A DNA stretch of 64,000 bases, from positions 1 to 64,000 of the IMG/VR virus record IMGVR_UViG_3300045541_000260. One strand, given 5' to 3'. Positions 39,209-47,898 of this stretch are shown piece after piece. This DNA comes from a virus. A model generated the notes under the pieces. It made no database searches. It saw only the letters and a program-made list of their open reading frames with translations, and was not told where the DNA came from. Each line of letters opens with the position of its first letter. Within the stretch, counting starts at the first letter, position 1. Both the position numbers and the translations under genes were made by a program.

Positions 39209-39772
39209 ATGAATAAAAACTTTCGAATAATCGATGATGCACTGCCCAATCCTTTCGAAGTAAAAGAATTTTTAAAGTCACTGACACATTTTACAACAGA
39301 AACTTATAAAATTGATGGCTTGGCCTATGGCGACAATTCTCAAAGACCAGATGGTTATTGGAGAGGATTCAGATCGGTTAATGTTTATAACAAAGATAGA
39401 GTGAATACAGAATTAACGTTGAAGTATCTCTTAAAGAAAGTTTTCCATATGGACTGTTCTTTTAACAGCGCAGAAGCATACTCACATTTTACCACGGACA
39501 GAATGCATAAAGAAATTCCTCCGGCTAGTCGTTGGCATCCAGATAATGTTGAGTGTGCAGGAGTTCTTTACTTAAATGAAAACCCACCGAAACATTCAGG
39601 AACATTTATTAATGTTAATGGCGAAATAATTGAAGTTGAAAATAAATTTAACCGATTGGTAGTTTACCATGGCGGATTGCACCACGCTCCTGGAGTATTA
39701 TTTGGAGAAGATGCCAGCAATGCCAGACATACATATTCTATATTCATTAAAGATATAAAGTTTAACAAATAA
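39209..39772 (+). CDS. 2OG-Fe(II) oxygenase-like protein (DUF6445-like)
   Basis: 187 residues. R-W-H-P-D-N gives H-x-D, H-G-G-L-H-H-A-P the distal His, R-H-T-Y-S-I-F the Arg. CTAAATA sits 6 nt before the ATG. Substrate unknown. Confidence 0.8.
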   Translation: MNKNFRIIDDALPNPFEVKEFLKSLTHFTTETYKIDGLAYGDNSQRPDGYWRGFRSVNVYNKDRVNTELTLKYLLKKVFHMDCSFNSAEAYSHFTTDRMHKEIPPASRWHPDNVECAGVLYLNENPPKHSGTFINVNGEIIEVENKFNRLVVYHGGLHHAPGVLFGEDASNARHTYSIFIKDIKFNK

Positions 39773-39776
39773 AAAT

Positions 39777-39852
39777 GCGGGTGTAGCTCAGTTGGTAGAG
39801 CACTTCCTTGCCAAGGAAGATGTCGACAGTTCGAACCTGTTCACCCGCTCCA
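39777..39852 (+). tRNA. tRNA-Gly (GCC)
   Basis: GCGGGTG acceptor, anticodon GCC in TTGCCAA, U73 CCA. Confidence 0.94.
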
Positions 39853-39860
39853 ACAATTCC

Positions 39861-39952
39861 GGAAGTGTGGCAGAGCCCGGTTTATTGCAACAGTCTTGAA
39901 AACTGTCGAAGGTTAAAATCTTCCGTGAGTTCGAATCTCACCACTTCCGCCA
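39861..39952 (+). tRNA. tRNA-Ser (TGA)
   Basis: Class II tRNA, GGAAGTG acceptor, anticodon TGA, long variable arm, G73 CCA. Confidence 0.93.
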
Positions 39953-39964
39953 TGTCATTAAATT

Positions 39965-40594
39965 ATGAACACAGTTAATATTGGACCTTGCTCAATTGAT
40001 ATCCACGAACGTGCCGGTATAGTCATGAGTGGAGGCGCTGACAGTAGCGTATTACTTTTCATCATGATGAAATATTCCCAAAGCCCTGTTAATGTTTATA
40101 CATTAGCTAGTAAGGAAAAATTCTTTTCGTCGGCACAGATTAGTGCTAACGTAATTAAAAAATGTATGGAATTAACAGGCAAGAGCATTAATCAACATAA
40201 TGTAATTTATGCTGATAAACAAAATAACGAATTAGTGTTCAAGCATCCATGGAGAGACTTAAAGTCTAGAGATATATCAATTGTTTATACTGGTTTGACT
40301 AAATTGCCGCCCATTGAAGTATATTCGAAATTTAAGAACCCTACAGAAGACAGTGTGTTTGAGGAGCGAAATCCCAGCGTAACTTATAATGAATATTCGG
40401 GAAATAAAAAAATCTATATGCCCTTTTATAATCTGGATAAAAAACAAATACATGAAATTTATCGAAATTTTGACCTAGAACACAGCCTATTCCCACTGAC
40501 AAGAAGTTGCGAAAGTTTAGTACAAAATACAGGTCATTGCGGTACATGTTGGTGGTGTGAAGAGCGCCAATGGGCTTTTGGTAGATTAGAGTAA
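39965..40594 (+). CDS. queC: 7-cyano-7-deazaguanine synthase (QueC-like)
   Basis: 209 residues. PP-loop S-G-G-A-D-S-S near residue 22 and the C-terminal zinc cluster C-E-S-L ... H-C-G-T-C-W-W-C-E-E-R, as in QueC, which converts CDG to preQ0 with ATP and ammonia. With QueD at 63315 it points to 7-deazaguanine synthesis for tRNA or DNA modification. Sequence is divergent in the middle. Confidence 0.82.
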   Translation: MNTVNIGPCSIDIHERAGIVMSGGADSSVLLFIMMKYSQSPVNVYTLASKEKFFSSAQISANVIKKCMELTGKSINQHNVIYADKQNNELVFKHPWRDLKSRDISIVYTGLTKLPPIEVYSKFKNPTEDSVFEERNPSVTYNEYSGNKKIYMPFYNLDKKQIHEIYRNFDLEHSLFPLTRSCESLVQNTGHCGTCWWCEERQWAFGRLE

Positions 40595-40597
40595 ACT

Positions 40598-40674
40598 CGG
40601 CCCTTAACTCAGTTGGATAGAGTGCCTGTCTTCGAAACAGGAAGTCGTGGGTTCGAATCCTGCAGGGCCGGCCA
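40598..40674 (+). tRNA. tRNA-Arg (TCG)
   Basis: CGGCCCT/AGGGCCG acceptor, anticodon TCG in CTTCGAA, G73 CCA. Confidence 0.93.
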
Positions 40675-40695
40675 ATACTAAATAATAGAGTAAGC

Positions 40696-41475
40696 ATGGA
40701 AATTAAAATTATGACCACTCTATCAGACGCAACTTATCTACAACCGCACAATAAAAATTTATGGGAAATATTTTCCATGGATGACTATTTTACGGACAAT
40801 AATAAAGACAATTTTCTTGTATTAGATTTTGGCTGTAATCAATGTAATTTTCTTACTTCTGCTTACAGAAACACCAAACAGCCCAGACGTTTTGGCCCAA
40901 AGAATTACATAGGTTTAGATTCAAATCTTAATTCAGTTAACACTGCCAAGGAAAAGTATCCTTTAACAGCTAATAAGATACTTCACTATGACAAATATCA
41001 TAGAAGTTATAATCCCACTGGCATTCCTGGGCTTTTAGCCAGCAATTACATAAACACTAAAGTTGATCTGGTCGTCGCTTATAGCGTTTTTACTCATTCA
41101 AGTATTAATGAAACTCGTGAGATTCTTGACGATTTAAAAACTCTACTAAAGCCCGGTGGCTCAATTGTGTTTAGTTTATGGACATCCGAGTCTTTGGAGG
41201 GATTCTATAATTACAGTTCGGCAAATCGTAATATCGAAAAAACACCAGAACGATATCAAGAACTAGTTGCTAAACCTTTCAACCAGGTTATGTATTGGAT
41301 AGACCATAATTATTCTTTAGTTGATTCCAATGAAGTAGAAACTGGCCCGGTGAATTCTTTTAGCACATTCTACAAGGATGTTAATGCGATATTAAATATA
41401 TTTCCCGACTTTGAATACTTGGGCAAACCCAGTCTGCCCAAGCAATATCAGCAGTTGTTCAAGCTGTCAGCTTGA
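40696..41475 (+). CDS. Class I SAM-dependent methyltransferase
   Basis: 259 residues. V-L-D-F-G-C-N-Q-C-N-F (motif I), Y-I-G-L-D-S (motif II), L-V-V-A-Y-S-V-F-T-H (motif IV), L-L-K-P-G-G-S-I-V-F-S. Substrate unknown. ATG 40711 is an alternative start. Confidence 0.82.
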   Translation: MEIKIMTTLSDATYLQPHNKNLWEIFSMDDYFTDNNKDNFLVLDFGCNQCNFLTSAYRNTKQPRRFGPKNYIGLDSNLNSVNTAKEKYPLTANKILHYDKYHRSYNPTGIPGLLASNYINTKVDLVVAYSVFTHSSINETREILDDLKTLLKPGGSIVFSLWTSESLEGFYNYSSANRNIEKTPERYQELVAKPFNQVMYWIDHNYSLVDSNEVETGPVNSFSTFYKDVNAILNIFPDFEYLGKPSLPKQYQQLFKLSA

Positions 41476-42195
41476 TAAAATATCATTGACTTCATTTATG
41501 AAACTGTCATAATCCCGTTGACAAGTTTCATAATTAAAATGCCTGGCGAAAGCTTCTTCGAATTTTGGCTTCAGGCTGTGATAATTATTCACTAAGATAG
41601 AATAATCTCTATCAATGATTTTTGTTCGAGCTTTTTCGGATATGTCTTCTGTTAAATCCATTTCAGAATTATACAGTTGAAAAGGCAAGCCGTTGTCAAT
41701 GACATATTTTTTAATTCTCATATAACCTGCAATGTCTCCGGTAATAAGTGTTGTGGCCTGATGAGTAATGTCAAATTTTTGATTTCGAAATTCGGCGAAC
41801 CTGTCGGCGGGGTTTGATTTTAATTGATTAAAAATTCTACTGTAATAAGCTACAACATAACTACACAGTTGATGAAAGTAATCATGACGTTCAATCAAAT
41901 ATAAAAAATCATAGTTTTCCAGTCTCATGCGTTCAGGCCTGATGTTTTCATCACCCACAAACTTTCCGGGAAGGTCTGAATTTAAACTAAAGTTTTGTCC
42001 TAAAATTTTAACTAAAAAGTGATCATGATCTCGAAACAGTTCTTCGGTGATCTGATCTCTGTCAGTTTTTTTCAATGCTGTAATATTTCGGCTATAAAAT
42101 TCCCAAAGATATTCTAGCTCCGGATGCGTTTCGGATAGAAAAGTAGTTAATGCGCTACTTCTAGTTCGAGCAGCTGATATAACTGCAATTTTCAT
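41467..42195 (-). CDS. Sulfotransferase-like protein
   Basis: 242 residues, minus strand. The N-terminal A-V-I-S-A-A-R-T-R-S-S-A-L resembles the PAPS 5-prime-phosphosulfate loop of Stf0-like sulfotransferases, followed by F-L-Y-L-I-E-R-H-D. A distant family member at best. AAGGGGAATC before ATG. It overlaps the methyltransferase end by 9 nt. Confidence 0.65.
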   Translation of the reverse strand: MKIAVISAARTRSSALTTFLSETHPELEYLWEFYSRNITALKKTDRDQITEELFRDHDHFLVKILGQNFSLNSDLPGKFVGDENIRPERMRLENYDFLYLIERHDYFHQLCSYVVAYYSRIFNQLKSNPADRFAEFRNQKFDITHQATTLITGDIAGYMRIKKYVIDNGLPFQLYNSEMDLTEDISEKARTKIIDRDYSILVNNYHSLKPKFEEAFARHFNYETCQRDYDSFINEVNDILSS

Positions 42196-42249
42196 TGATT
42201 CCCCTTAAAATTTTATTGACAAGCATTGCACATTGACAATTTTCATCGA

Positions 42250-42278
42250 TTGATTTTTGTCTATAAATTTAATATAAT
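42250..42278 (+). promoter_or_regulatory. Sigma70-like promoter
   Basis: TTGATT 42250-42255, 17 nt, TATAAT 42273-42278; an additional TTGACA lies upstream at about 42222. Confidence 0.7.
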
Positions 42279-42309
42279 AGTCTATTTATGAATAACGAAA
42301 GGAGAAATC

Positions 42310-42489
42310 ATGGACCTTAAATTCAAACGTTTTGAACCAATTACTCCTGATGCTAAAATCAAAATTAATGAACTGCTAAAACGTGGCGGTGCTATAGTTG
42401 CAGAAAAGCGCGAGTTCATTGATATTGAACGACTTCAAAGCATTGCCAGAATCGACCAGAAAGGTCGTGTAGAATGGCGTCAAAAATAA
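42310..42489 (+). CDS. Small basic protein, 59 aa
   Basis: ATG 42310 after AAAGGAGAAATC. Balanced basic protein ending R-V-E-W-R-Q-K. The stop codon is one nt before tRNA-Arg. Unknown. Confidence 0.7.
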   Translation: MDLKFKRFEPITPDAKIKINELLKRGGAIVAEKREFIDIERLQSIARIDQKGRVEWRQK

Positions 42490-42490
42490 T

Positions 42491-42565
42491 ACCACTGTAG
42501 TTCAACGGATAGAATACTTGGCTACGAACTAAGAGACGGAGGTTCGATTCCTTCCAGTGGTGCCA
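42491..42565 (+). tRNA. tRNA-Arg (ACG)
   Basis: ACCACTG/CAGTGGT acceptor, anticodon ACG (A34 to inosine expected), G73 CCA. Confidence 0.93.
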
Positions 42566-42567
42566 CT

Positions 42568-42774
42568 TTATTTGCTAGTTTGTTCATTGAGTTCTTTAGC
42601 ACTGCGTATTATTTTAAGTATATGATATGGCTCTTCTTCAACTATCATATGACCCCAGCTTAGTTCCAGTCTGGTACAGCCCGCAGGCGTTAGTTCCATG
42701 GCATATATCTCACTGAATCTAACCAGTGTAGGACCTACGCCAACACGGCATAGAGATATAAACTCGATTTCCAT
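42568..42774 (-). CDS. Hypothetical protein, 68 aa
   Basis: Last gene of a three-gene minus-strand operon (43252 to 42568), 2 nt after its neighbour. Beta-rich. Unknown. Confidence 0.65.
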   Translation of the reverse strand: MEIEFISLCRVGVGPTLVRFSEIYAMELTPAGCTRLELSWGHMIVEEEPYHILKIIRSAKELNEQTSK

Positions 42775-42776
42775 GA

Positions 42777-42974
42777 TTAACGATTTTTTAATTCGATTCT
42801 GATGGGAAATGTTCCAGGTGGAATATTGAATTGATCCATTAAGCCTGCGTCTCGTTCAGTGATAAGCATTTGTATTACAGGAGTGGGATCATATGCTGTG
42901 GTGTTGCCAATAGTTTCTACTGGCCAATCCTTATAGAACTGATTGTTTATGTAGATTTTAAGTATTCTGGTCAT
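42777..42974 (-). CDS. Hypothetical protein, 65 aa
   Basis: ATGA overlap with the upstream gene of the operon. W-P-V-E-T and D-P-T-P-V-I-Q-M-L. Unknown. Confidence 0.65.
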   Translation of the reverse strand: MTRILKIYINNQFYKDWPVETIGNTTAYDPTPVIQMLITERDAGLMDQFNIPPGTFPIRIELKNR

Positions 42975-43252
42975 TGGCTTTCCCCGACGCCGCCCCAGCC
43001 TGTTTTAGCTCGAATGGCAAATGCCAGTTCACGCATACGACCAAATTCAGGACTGCCTTTGCTATGCGGACCGCTAGCTTTGAGTGCTCGGTAGGCTTTG
43101 CGTAAATCTTCTAAACTTTTCCCAGCATACTTTCCTTTTTCGCTAGGACTTACCTTTGTGGGTGTTCCCCATTTTTCATCTAATTCTAATTGGGCAAATT
43201 CATTGGCTTCTTCAATGATATCTATATATTTTCTTAACAGTTCACTACTCAT
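42971..43252 (-). CDS. Conserved phage protein, 93 aa
   Basis: AAGGAGACCGCT before the ATG. S-G-P-H-S-K-G-S-P-E-F-G-R-M-R-E-L-A-F-A-I-R-A-K-x-G-W-G is a motif repeated in large-phage proteins of unknown role. Leads the minus-strand operon. Confidence 0.75.
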   Translation of the reverse strand: MSSELLRKYIDIIEEANEFAQLELDEKWGTPTKVSPSEKGKYAGKSLEDLRKAYRALKASGPHSKGSPEFGRMRELAFAIRAKTGWGGVGESQ

Positions 43253-43376
43253 AGCGGTCTCCTTATTTTTACTTACAAGCCCTTATGTTACCAAGTTTAC
43301 TACTAGAGCATAAATCATACTAAAGTAGTACAGTATTAACACTGATTGGTATTGGTTTTGCAGACTAAATTAGTAG

Positions 43377-43405
43377 TTGATATTATCAAAAGCATTTGCT
43401 ATAAT
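43377..43405 (+). promoter_or_regulatory. Sigma70-like promoter, leaderless geometry
   Basis: TTGATA 43377-43382, 17 nt, TATAAT 43400-43405; ATG 43412 follows after 6 nt. Confidence 0.75.
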
Positions 43406-43411
43406 AATCGT

Positions 43412-44347
43412 ATGAGCACCATATCTTTTAATGCTATTCAAAAATTGTTCGACGACAAGTACTGGGATGTTGGATATTTGTCATCGGATGCAGTTAATCA
43501 GTGCTTGAATTCTCCCATTAAATTTAAGGCCCATCCGGTTGGCGAAGATTTCTCTAACAAACTTTATCCGCCAAAACAGATTACCAATGGTATCATTTTA
43601 GCCAAATATGGCTATTCATGGGATTACATTCTTTATGAAGATGCAGCCGCAATTCTAGCTGATGCTGGTTTTAAAAACTGGAATTTGATTTACACCAATT
43701 ATAAAACAGCAGCCATACTGGGCGGCATTGGTGTCAGAGCCAGGAACTCTTTAGTCTATAACTACAAATTCGGCTTTGACTGCCATTATGTTGCAGTCAT
43801 GTTCGACGATGAAATTGTCGATGTTCCTGATTATTTTAGAGTAAACACTAATCTCTGGCATCGTTGTCAGGACTGCGACGACTGTATTCGTGCTTGCCCT
43901 GCGGGTGCAATACACGGGACTAAAGAACCTTTTTGGCTAGATGCCGCAGCTTGTGATAACTTTATTGGCTTCGGAAACGAAAGCAGGCCTGACATTCCAT
44001 CTATTAAAGATTTTTGGCATAAAAATGTTAGGCCCGATATCTCAGCTGATGAAGTCCGAGAGATTAAATCGGTTAATGATCTTAAACAAAAATATAATAA
44101 AGCAGGTTTTCCGTGGGGCAATGGTTATACTTACGACGGTCATAATCTAAAAAAAGATGGAAAACCGGTGCCTGTGGAATTTTGCAAAGAGTGTATTTCG
44201 CAACCCAGATGTAGCAAGTGGAACGGTAAATATCCTTATAACGAACAACTGCCGGAGGTTCCAGTGTATAAACCTAAGAATAACATGCTGACTAAATTGA
44301 TAGCTAAAAACAAATCGATTTTTAATACCAGTGATGACGATGCATGA
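43412..44347 (+). CDS. Epoxyqueuosine reductase-like (QueG-like) iron-sulfur protein
   Basis: 311 residues from ATG 43412; the longer frame would include the promoter. K-T-A-A-I-L-G-G-I-G-V-R-A-R-N-S-L matches the QueG K-x-A-A-x-x-G-L-G-x-x-G-K-N-S-L cobalamin-side motif. Cys 152, 155, 158, 162 (C-x2-C-x2-C-x3-C-P) bind one 4Fe-4S cluster; later F-C-K-E-C ... C may hold a second. It might reduce epoxyqueuosine, or be another corrinoid reductase. Confidence 0.75.
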   Translation: MSTISFNAIQKLFDDKYWDVGYLSSDAVNQCLNSPIKFKAHPVGEDFSNKLYPPKQITNGIILAKYGYSWDYILYEDAAAILADAGFKNWNLIYTNYKTAAILGGIGVRARNSLVYNYKFGFDCHYVAVMFDDEIVDVPDYFRVNTNLWHRCQDCDDCIRACPAGAIHGTKEPFWLDAAACDNFIGFGNESRPDIPSIKDFWHKNVRPDISADEVREIKSVNDLKQKYNKAGFPWGNGYTYDGHNLKKDGKPVPVEFCKECISQPRCSKWNGKYPYNEQLPEVPVYKPKNNMLTKLIAKNKSIFNTSDDDA

Positions 44348-44810
44348 ACAATGGATAGATAAGGTTGAAGGATTGACTTTTAGACATCAATATTTGTTGT
44401 CGGAATTTCAAAACAACATCATTAAAGAATTAAAGTCTGTACACTACGCGCATAAAGTTTTAGTTCAAAAAAAATATCATCTCGTCAATAACGGCATAGA
44501 GTCGCCGATTATAGATTATCTTCCCGAAGTTCAAATAGCTATTAACAAAGTTTCTAAGTTGATGGATTTTAATTTTGTCACTTATAGATGCATAGAGCCA
44601 TATACGGCATACGGTTGGCACAGAGATGCTGGTGGAATATGTTATCATATTCCGTTAAAGACCAATCCAGGCTGTTGGTTTGTTTACGAAAACAAATCGT
44701 TTCATATGCCAGCAGATGGAAGTTTATACAGAGTTGTCAACGGACAATACCACACATTTGTTAATTCGGGTGATAGTCAACGAATTCATATTACCTTTGA
44801 AAGGATCTAA
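44331..44810 (+). CDS. Aspartyl/asparaginyl beta-hydroxylase-like oxygenase
   Basis: 159 residues. G-W-H-R-D-A-G-G gives H-x-D, F-H-M-P-A-D-G-S-L-Y-R-V-V and Q-Y-H-T-F-V-N-S-G give the distal His, R-I-H-I-T-F the Arg. Shares H-M-P-A-D-G-S with 56622. Starts 17 nt inside the QueG-like gene; ATG 44340 is an alternative. Confidence 0.8.
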   Translation: MMTMHEQWIDKVEGLTFRHQYLLSEFQNNIIKELKSVHYAHKVLVQKKYHLVNNGIESPIIDYLPEVQIAINKVSKLMDFNFVTYRCIEPYTAYGWHRDAGGICYHIPLKTNPGCWFVYENKSFHMPADGSLYRVVNGQYHTFVNSGDSQRIHITFERI

Positions 44811-44813
44811 ATT

Positions 44814-46022
44814 ATGGAAAAAAAGAAAATTGCAGTTGTTGGCCGTGGCACTGCCGGTGTTATGGCTATGGCAGACGTAGTTAATAGATTCGGCACTAGT
44901 GCTGAATTAGAATGGCATTTTGACAGCAACATAAAACCTCAGGCAGTAGGAGAAGGCAGCACATTGTTGGTGGCCAAATCATTATTTAAAAATCTAGGTT
45001 TTTCGCATCATGATCTAGATCACATCGACGGAACTTTTAAACACGGTATTAGAAAAATGAATTGGTCGCCGGATAATCTGGACTTTTTCCATGAATTTCC
45101 TGCCCCAAACGTTTCGTATCATTTTAATGCTGTTGCATTACAAAATTATGTTTATGGTTTATTAAAAGATAAAGTAAAAGTTTTTGATCATAATATCACT
45201 TATGATCAAATTGATGCTAGTTATGTCATTGATTGTTCTGGAAAGCCCAATGACTGGAGCTTGTTTGATGAACCTCAATATATACCAGTTAATGCTGCTT
45301 ATGTAACACAGTGCTATTGGGATCTGCCAAGATTTTTTCATACACTGACTATTGCACGGCCATACGGCTGGGTGTTTGGCATCCCACTTAAAAATCGATG
45401 CAGTATTGGCTATATGTTCAACGATAATATTACATCAGTAGAGGAAGTAAAAGAAGATGTCAAACATGTGTTTGAACAATTTAATCTAACACCCAGCACT
45501 ACAACTAATGAACTGCATTTTAAGAATTATGCTCGAAAAACTAATTTTCTTAAGGGTGTAGCATTTAACGGCAATGCCAGTTTCTTTTTAGAACCCATAG
45601 AAGCATCGACTTTAACTGGAGTAGAGTATATTAATGATTGGGCCTGTTCATTGATAAAAAATCCAATAGAAATTCATAAATTCAATGGTATGTATAAAAA
45701 GAGAAATGAGAACATCGAAAGAATGATTATGTTACATTATTTTGCTGGATCAATTTTTAAAACTGATTTCTGGGATTTTGCTTACGAACGAGCACGCCGA
45801 TGTTTAGAAATTGCAGTTAATGACGATCCGAATTGGCAATTAATCTATGAAGTTAGTAAAACATCTGATCCAAAGGATCCAGCAAAATACATGCCACTGT
45901 TAATGGAAAAAAAATGGCCAGGCCTATTATTCGAAGATTGGACAGATTGGAGTTATCATGAAAATCTTTCTCATCGAGGCATGAATCTTTACGATAAGAT
46001 TGACGCTTTAAAAAGAAAATAA
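44814..46022 (+). CDS. Flavin-dependent (tryptophan-type) halogenase 1
   Basis: 402 residues. FAD site G-R-G-T-A-G at about 10-15; G-E-G-S-T; D-G-T-F-K-H-G-I carrying the Lys that aligns with the catalytic Lys; G-W-V-F-G-I-P-L replacing the usual W-x-W-x-I-P (second Trp is Phe); F-F-L-E-P-I-E-A-S-T. Cyanophage relatives are known as viral halogenases. Tandem paralogue follows after 2 nt. Needs reduced FAD; no flavin reductase seen. Confidence 0.87.
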   Translation: MEKKKIAVVGRGTAGVMAMADVVNRFGTSAELEWHFDSNIKPQAVGEGSTLLVAKSLFKNLGFSHHDLDHIDGTFKHGIRKMNWSPDNLDFFHEFPAPNVSYHFNAVALQNYVYGLLKDKVKVFDHNITYDQIDASYVIDCSGKPNDWSLFDEPQYIPVNAAYVTQCYWDLPRFFHTLTIARPYGWVFGIPLKNRCSIGYMFNDNITSVEEVKEDVKHVFEQFNLTPSTTTNELHFKNYARKTNFLKGVAFNGNASFFLEPIEASTLTGVEYINDWACSLIKNPIEIHKFNGMYKKRNENIERMIMLHYFAGSIFKTDFWDFAYERARRCLEIAVNDDPNWQLIYEVSKTSDPKDPAKYMPLLMEKKWPGLLFEDWTDWSYHENLSHRGMNLYDKIDALKRK

Positions 46023-46024
46023 TC

Positions 46025-47233
46025 ATGAATTCCAAGAAAGTTGTTGTATTGGGCAAGGGCACTGCTGGTGTTCTTACTATGGCCAATTTTCTTAAAGAAA
46101 AAGAAGCTAATCCTAATTTAGAGCTCGAATGGCATTTTGACTCTGACATCAAACCTCAGGCTGTTGGCGAGGGCAGTCCTTTAAACATTCCCAAAGAACT
46201 ATTTCGGACAGTGGGTCTTTTTACGCATGACTTAGCTAATGTAGACGGAACATTCAAACATGGCATTAGAAAAATTAATTGGCAAGGCCAAGCAGACTTT
46301 TTCCATGAATTTCCGCCAGGCGAAGTAGGCTATCATTTTAATGCAACTGCACTGCAAAAATATATCTTTGATAAAATTAAAGACCAAGTCAAAATTGTTG
46401 ACGCCAACGCAACCTCCGATAAAATTGATGCTAGTTATGTAATAGACTGCTCAGGAACCCCTAAGGATTCTGAATCAATTGATCTGGTCAAATACATACC
46501 AGTCAATGCTGCTTATGTAACACAGTGCTATTGGGATATGCCAAGATTCGCTTATACATTAGCTATAGCTAGACCCTATGGTTGGGTGTTTGGCATTCCA
46601 TTGGTAAATCGATGCAGTATTGGCTATATGTTCAATGATACTATTTCCTCTATAGAGGAAGTAAAAGAAGATGTCAAACATGTGTTTGAACAATTTAATC
46701 TAACACCCAGCACTACAACTAATGAACTGCATTTTAAGAATTACATAAGAAAAGAAAATTATACTTCTCGTGTAGCTTATAATGGAAATGCCAGCTTCTT
46801 TTTAGAACCAATGGAAGCCACAAGTCTATCAACAATGTTATTTGTTAATACCCAGGCCAAGTCGTGTGTTCTAAATCCACTTACTGTTCGTAGATCTAAT
46901 ATGCTTTACAAAGATAGATTAACAAGAACAGAAAGAATGATTATGTTGCATTATTTTGCGGGATCTGTCTTTAAGACAGATTTTTGGGAATTTGCGGAAG
47001 AACGCGGCAGAAAATGCATCGAGGACGCAGTAAAAGATGAAAACTGGTTGAAATGGTATAATGCCAGCAAAAAAATCATTTATAACGGAGATTCTTCTCG
47101 TGTAAATGAAGAAATGATGAGATCTGGATATATTATTGGTGGTGGCGATGAATGGAGCCCATGGAATTTGCATATCAACATCTCGCACATGGGACTGAAC
47201 ATCTACGATCGAGTAGATGCTATGATTAAATAA
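46025..47233 (+). CDS. Flavin-dependent halogenase 2 (paralogue)
   Basis: 402 residues, same motifs: G-K-G-T-A-G, D-G-T-F-K-H-G-I, G-W-V-F-G-I-P-L, F-F-L-E-P-M-E-A-T-S. An 89-bp stretch (46655-46743) is identical to 45441-45529 in halogenase 1 although flanking codons differ. The pair may take different substrates. Confidence 0.87.
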   Translation: MNSKKVVVLGKGTAGVLTMANFLKEKEANPNLELEWHFDSDIKPQAVGEGSPLNIPKELFRTVGLFTHDLANVDGTFKHGIRKINWQGQADFFHEFPPGEVGYHFNATALQKYIFDKIKDQVKIVDANATSDKIDASYVIDCSGTPKDSESIDLVKYIPVNAAYVTQCYWDMPRFAYTLAIARPYGWVFGIPLVNRCSIGYMFNDTISSIEEVKEDVKHVFEQFNLTPSTTTNELHFKNYIRKENYTSRVAYNGNASFFLEPMEATSLSTMLFVNTQAKSCVLNPLTVRRSNMLYKDRLTRTERMIMLHYFAGSVFKTDFWEFAEERGRKCIEDAVKDENWLKWYNASKKIIYNGDSSRVNEEMMRSGYIIGGGDEWSPWNLHINISHMGLNIYDRVDAMIK

Positions 47234-47261
47234 AATTTTTAATAATTAAGGAGGAGGCAAT

Positions 47262-47846
47262 ATGCCCGCAGTTTGGTTAGTAAGTGACACTCATTTCGGT
47301 CACGAAAAAACCTGCACTGTGTTCAAACGCGAAGATGGCACGCCTCTTCGTCCGTTTAGCAGCGCAGAAGAAATGGATGAATACATGATCAAGGCCTGGA
47401 ACGAAAGAGTTAGGCCCAAAGACAAAGTCTATCACTTAGGCGATGTTGTTATTAACCGCAAAGCTTTAAACACACTTCGTAGACTCAACGGGGATAAAGT
47501 TCTAATCAAAGGCAACCATGATATCTTTAATCTTAGTGATTACACAGAGCATTTTAGAGATATTCGTGCTTACCATGTTATGAATGGACTAATTCTTAGC
47601 CATGTGCCTGTTCATGAAGAAAGTCTGGCTCGCTTCGGTGCTAACGTTCACGGACACTTACATGCTAACAGAGTTATGAAGGTCAAGCACAAAGGTGCTG
47701 CACCCGAGATTGATCCTCGTTATCATTGCGTTTGTGTTGAACAAACCGACTTTGCTCCTATTCTGTTTGAGGATCTGCTCAAGCGTATTCAAGCAGAAGG
47801 TGGCACAGTGGGTTTTCGCAACGGCAACGCCGCTGTAGTAATGTAA
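47262..47846 (+). CDS. Metallophosphoesterase
   Basis: AAGGAGGAGGC before ATG, among the strongest ribosome sites here. 194 residues: S-D-T-H-F-G-H, L-G-D-V-V, G-N-H-D, L-S-H-V-P-V-H, V-H-G-H-L-H. Resembles small bacterial phosphoesterases of the YfcE/ligase-associated type. More G/C-rich codons than its AT-rich neighbours. Confidence 0.9.
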   Translation: MPAVWLVSDTHFGHEKTCTVFKREDGTPLRPFSSAEEMDEYMIKAWNERVRPKDKVYHLGDVVINRKALNTLRRLNGDKVLIKGNHDIFNLSDYTEHFRDIRAYHVMNGLILSHVPVHEESLARFGANVHGHLHANRVMKVKHKGAAPEIDPRYHCVCVEQTDFAPILFEDLLKRIQAEGGTVGFRNGNAAVVM

Positions 47847-47852
47847 AAAGAA

Positions 47853-47898
47853 ATTTCGGTAGATAAGTATAAGGTAATAGGATACTATCTACCGAAAT
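47853..47898 (+). promoter_or_regulatory. Hairpin pairing with the GME start codon
   Basis: ATTTCGGTAGATA (47853-47865) pairs perfectly with TATCTACCGAAAT (47886-47898), plus GTAT/ATAC inside; loop AAGGTAATAGG shows the ribosome-site-like bases. The AT of the ATG at 47897 is in the stem. Confidence 0.65.
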
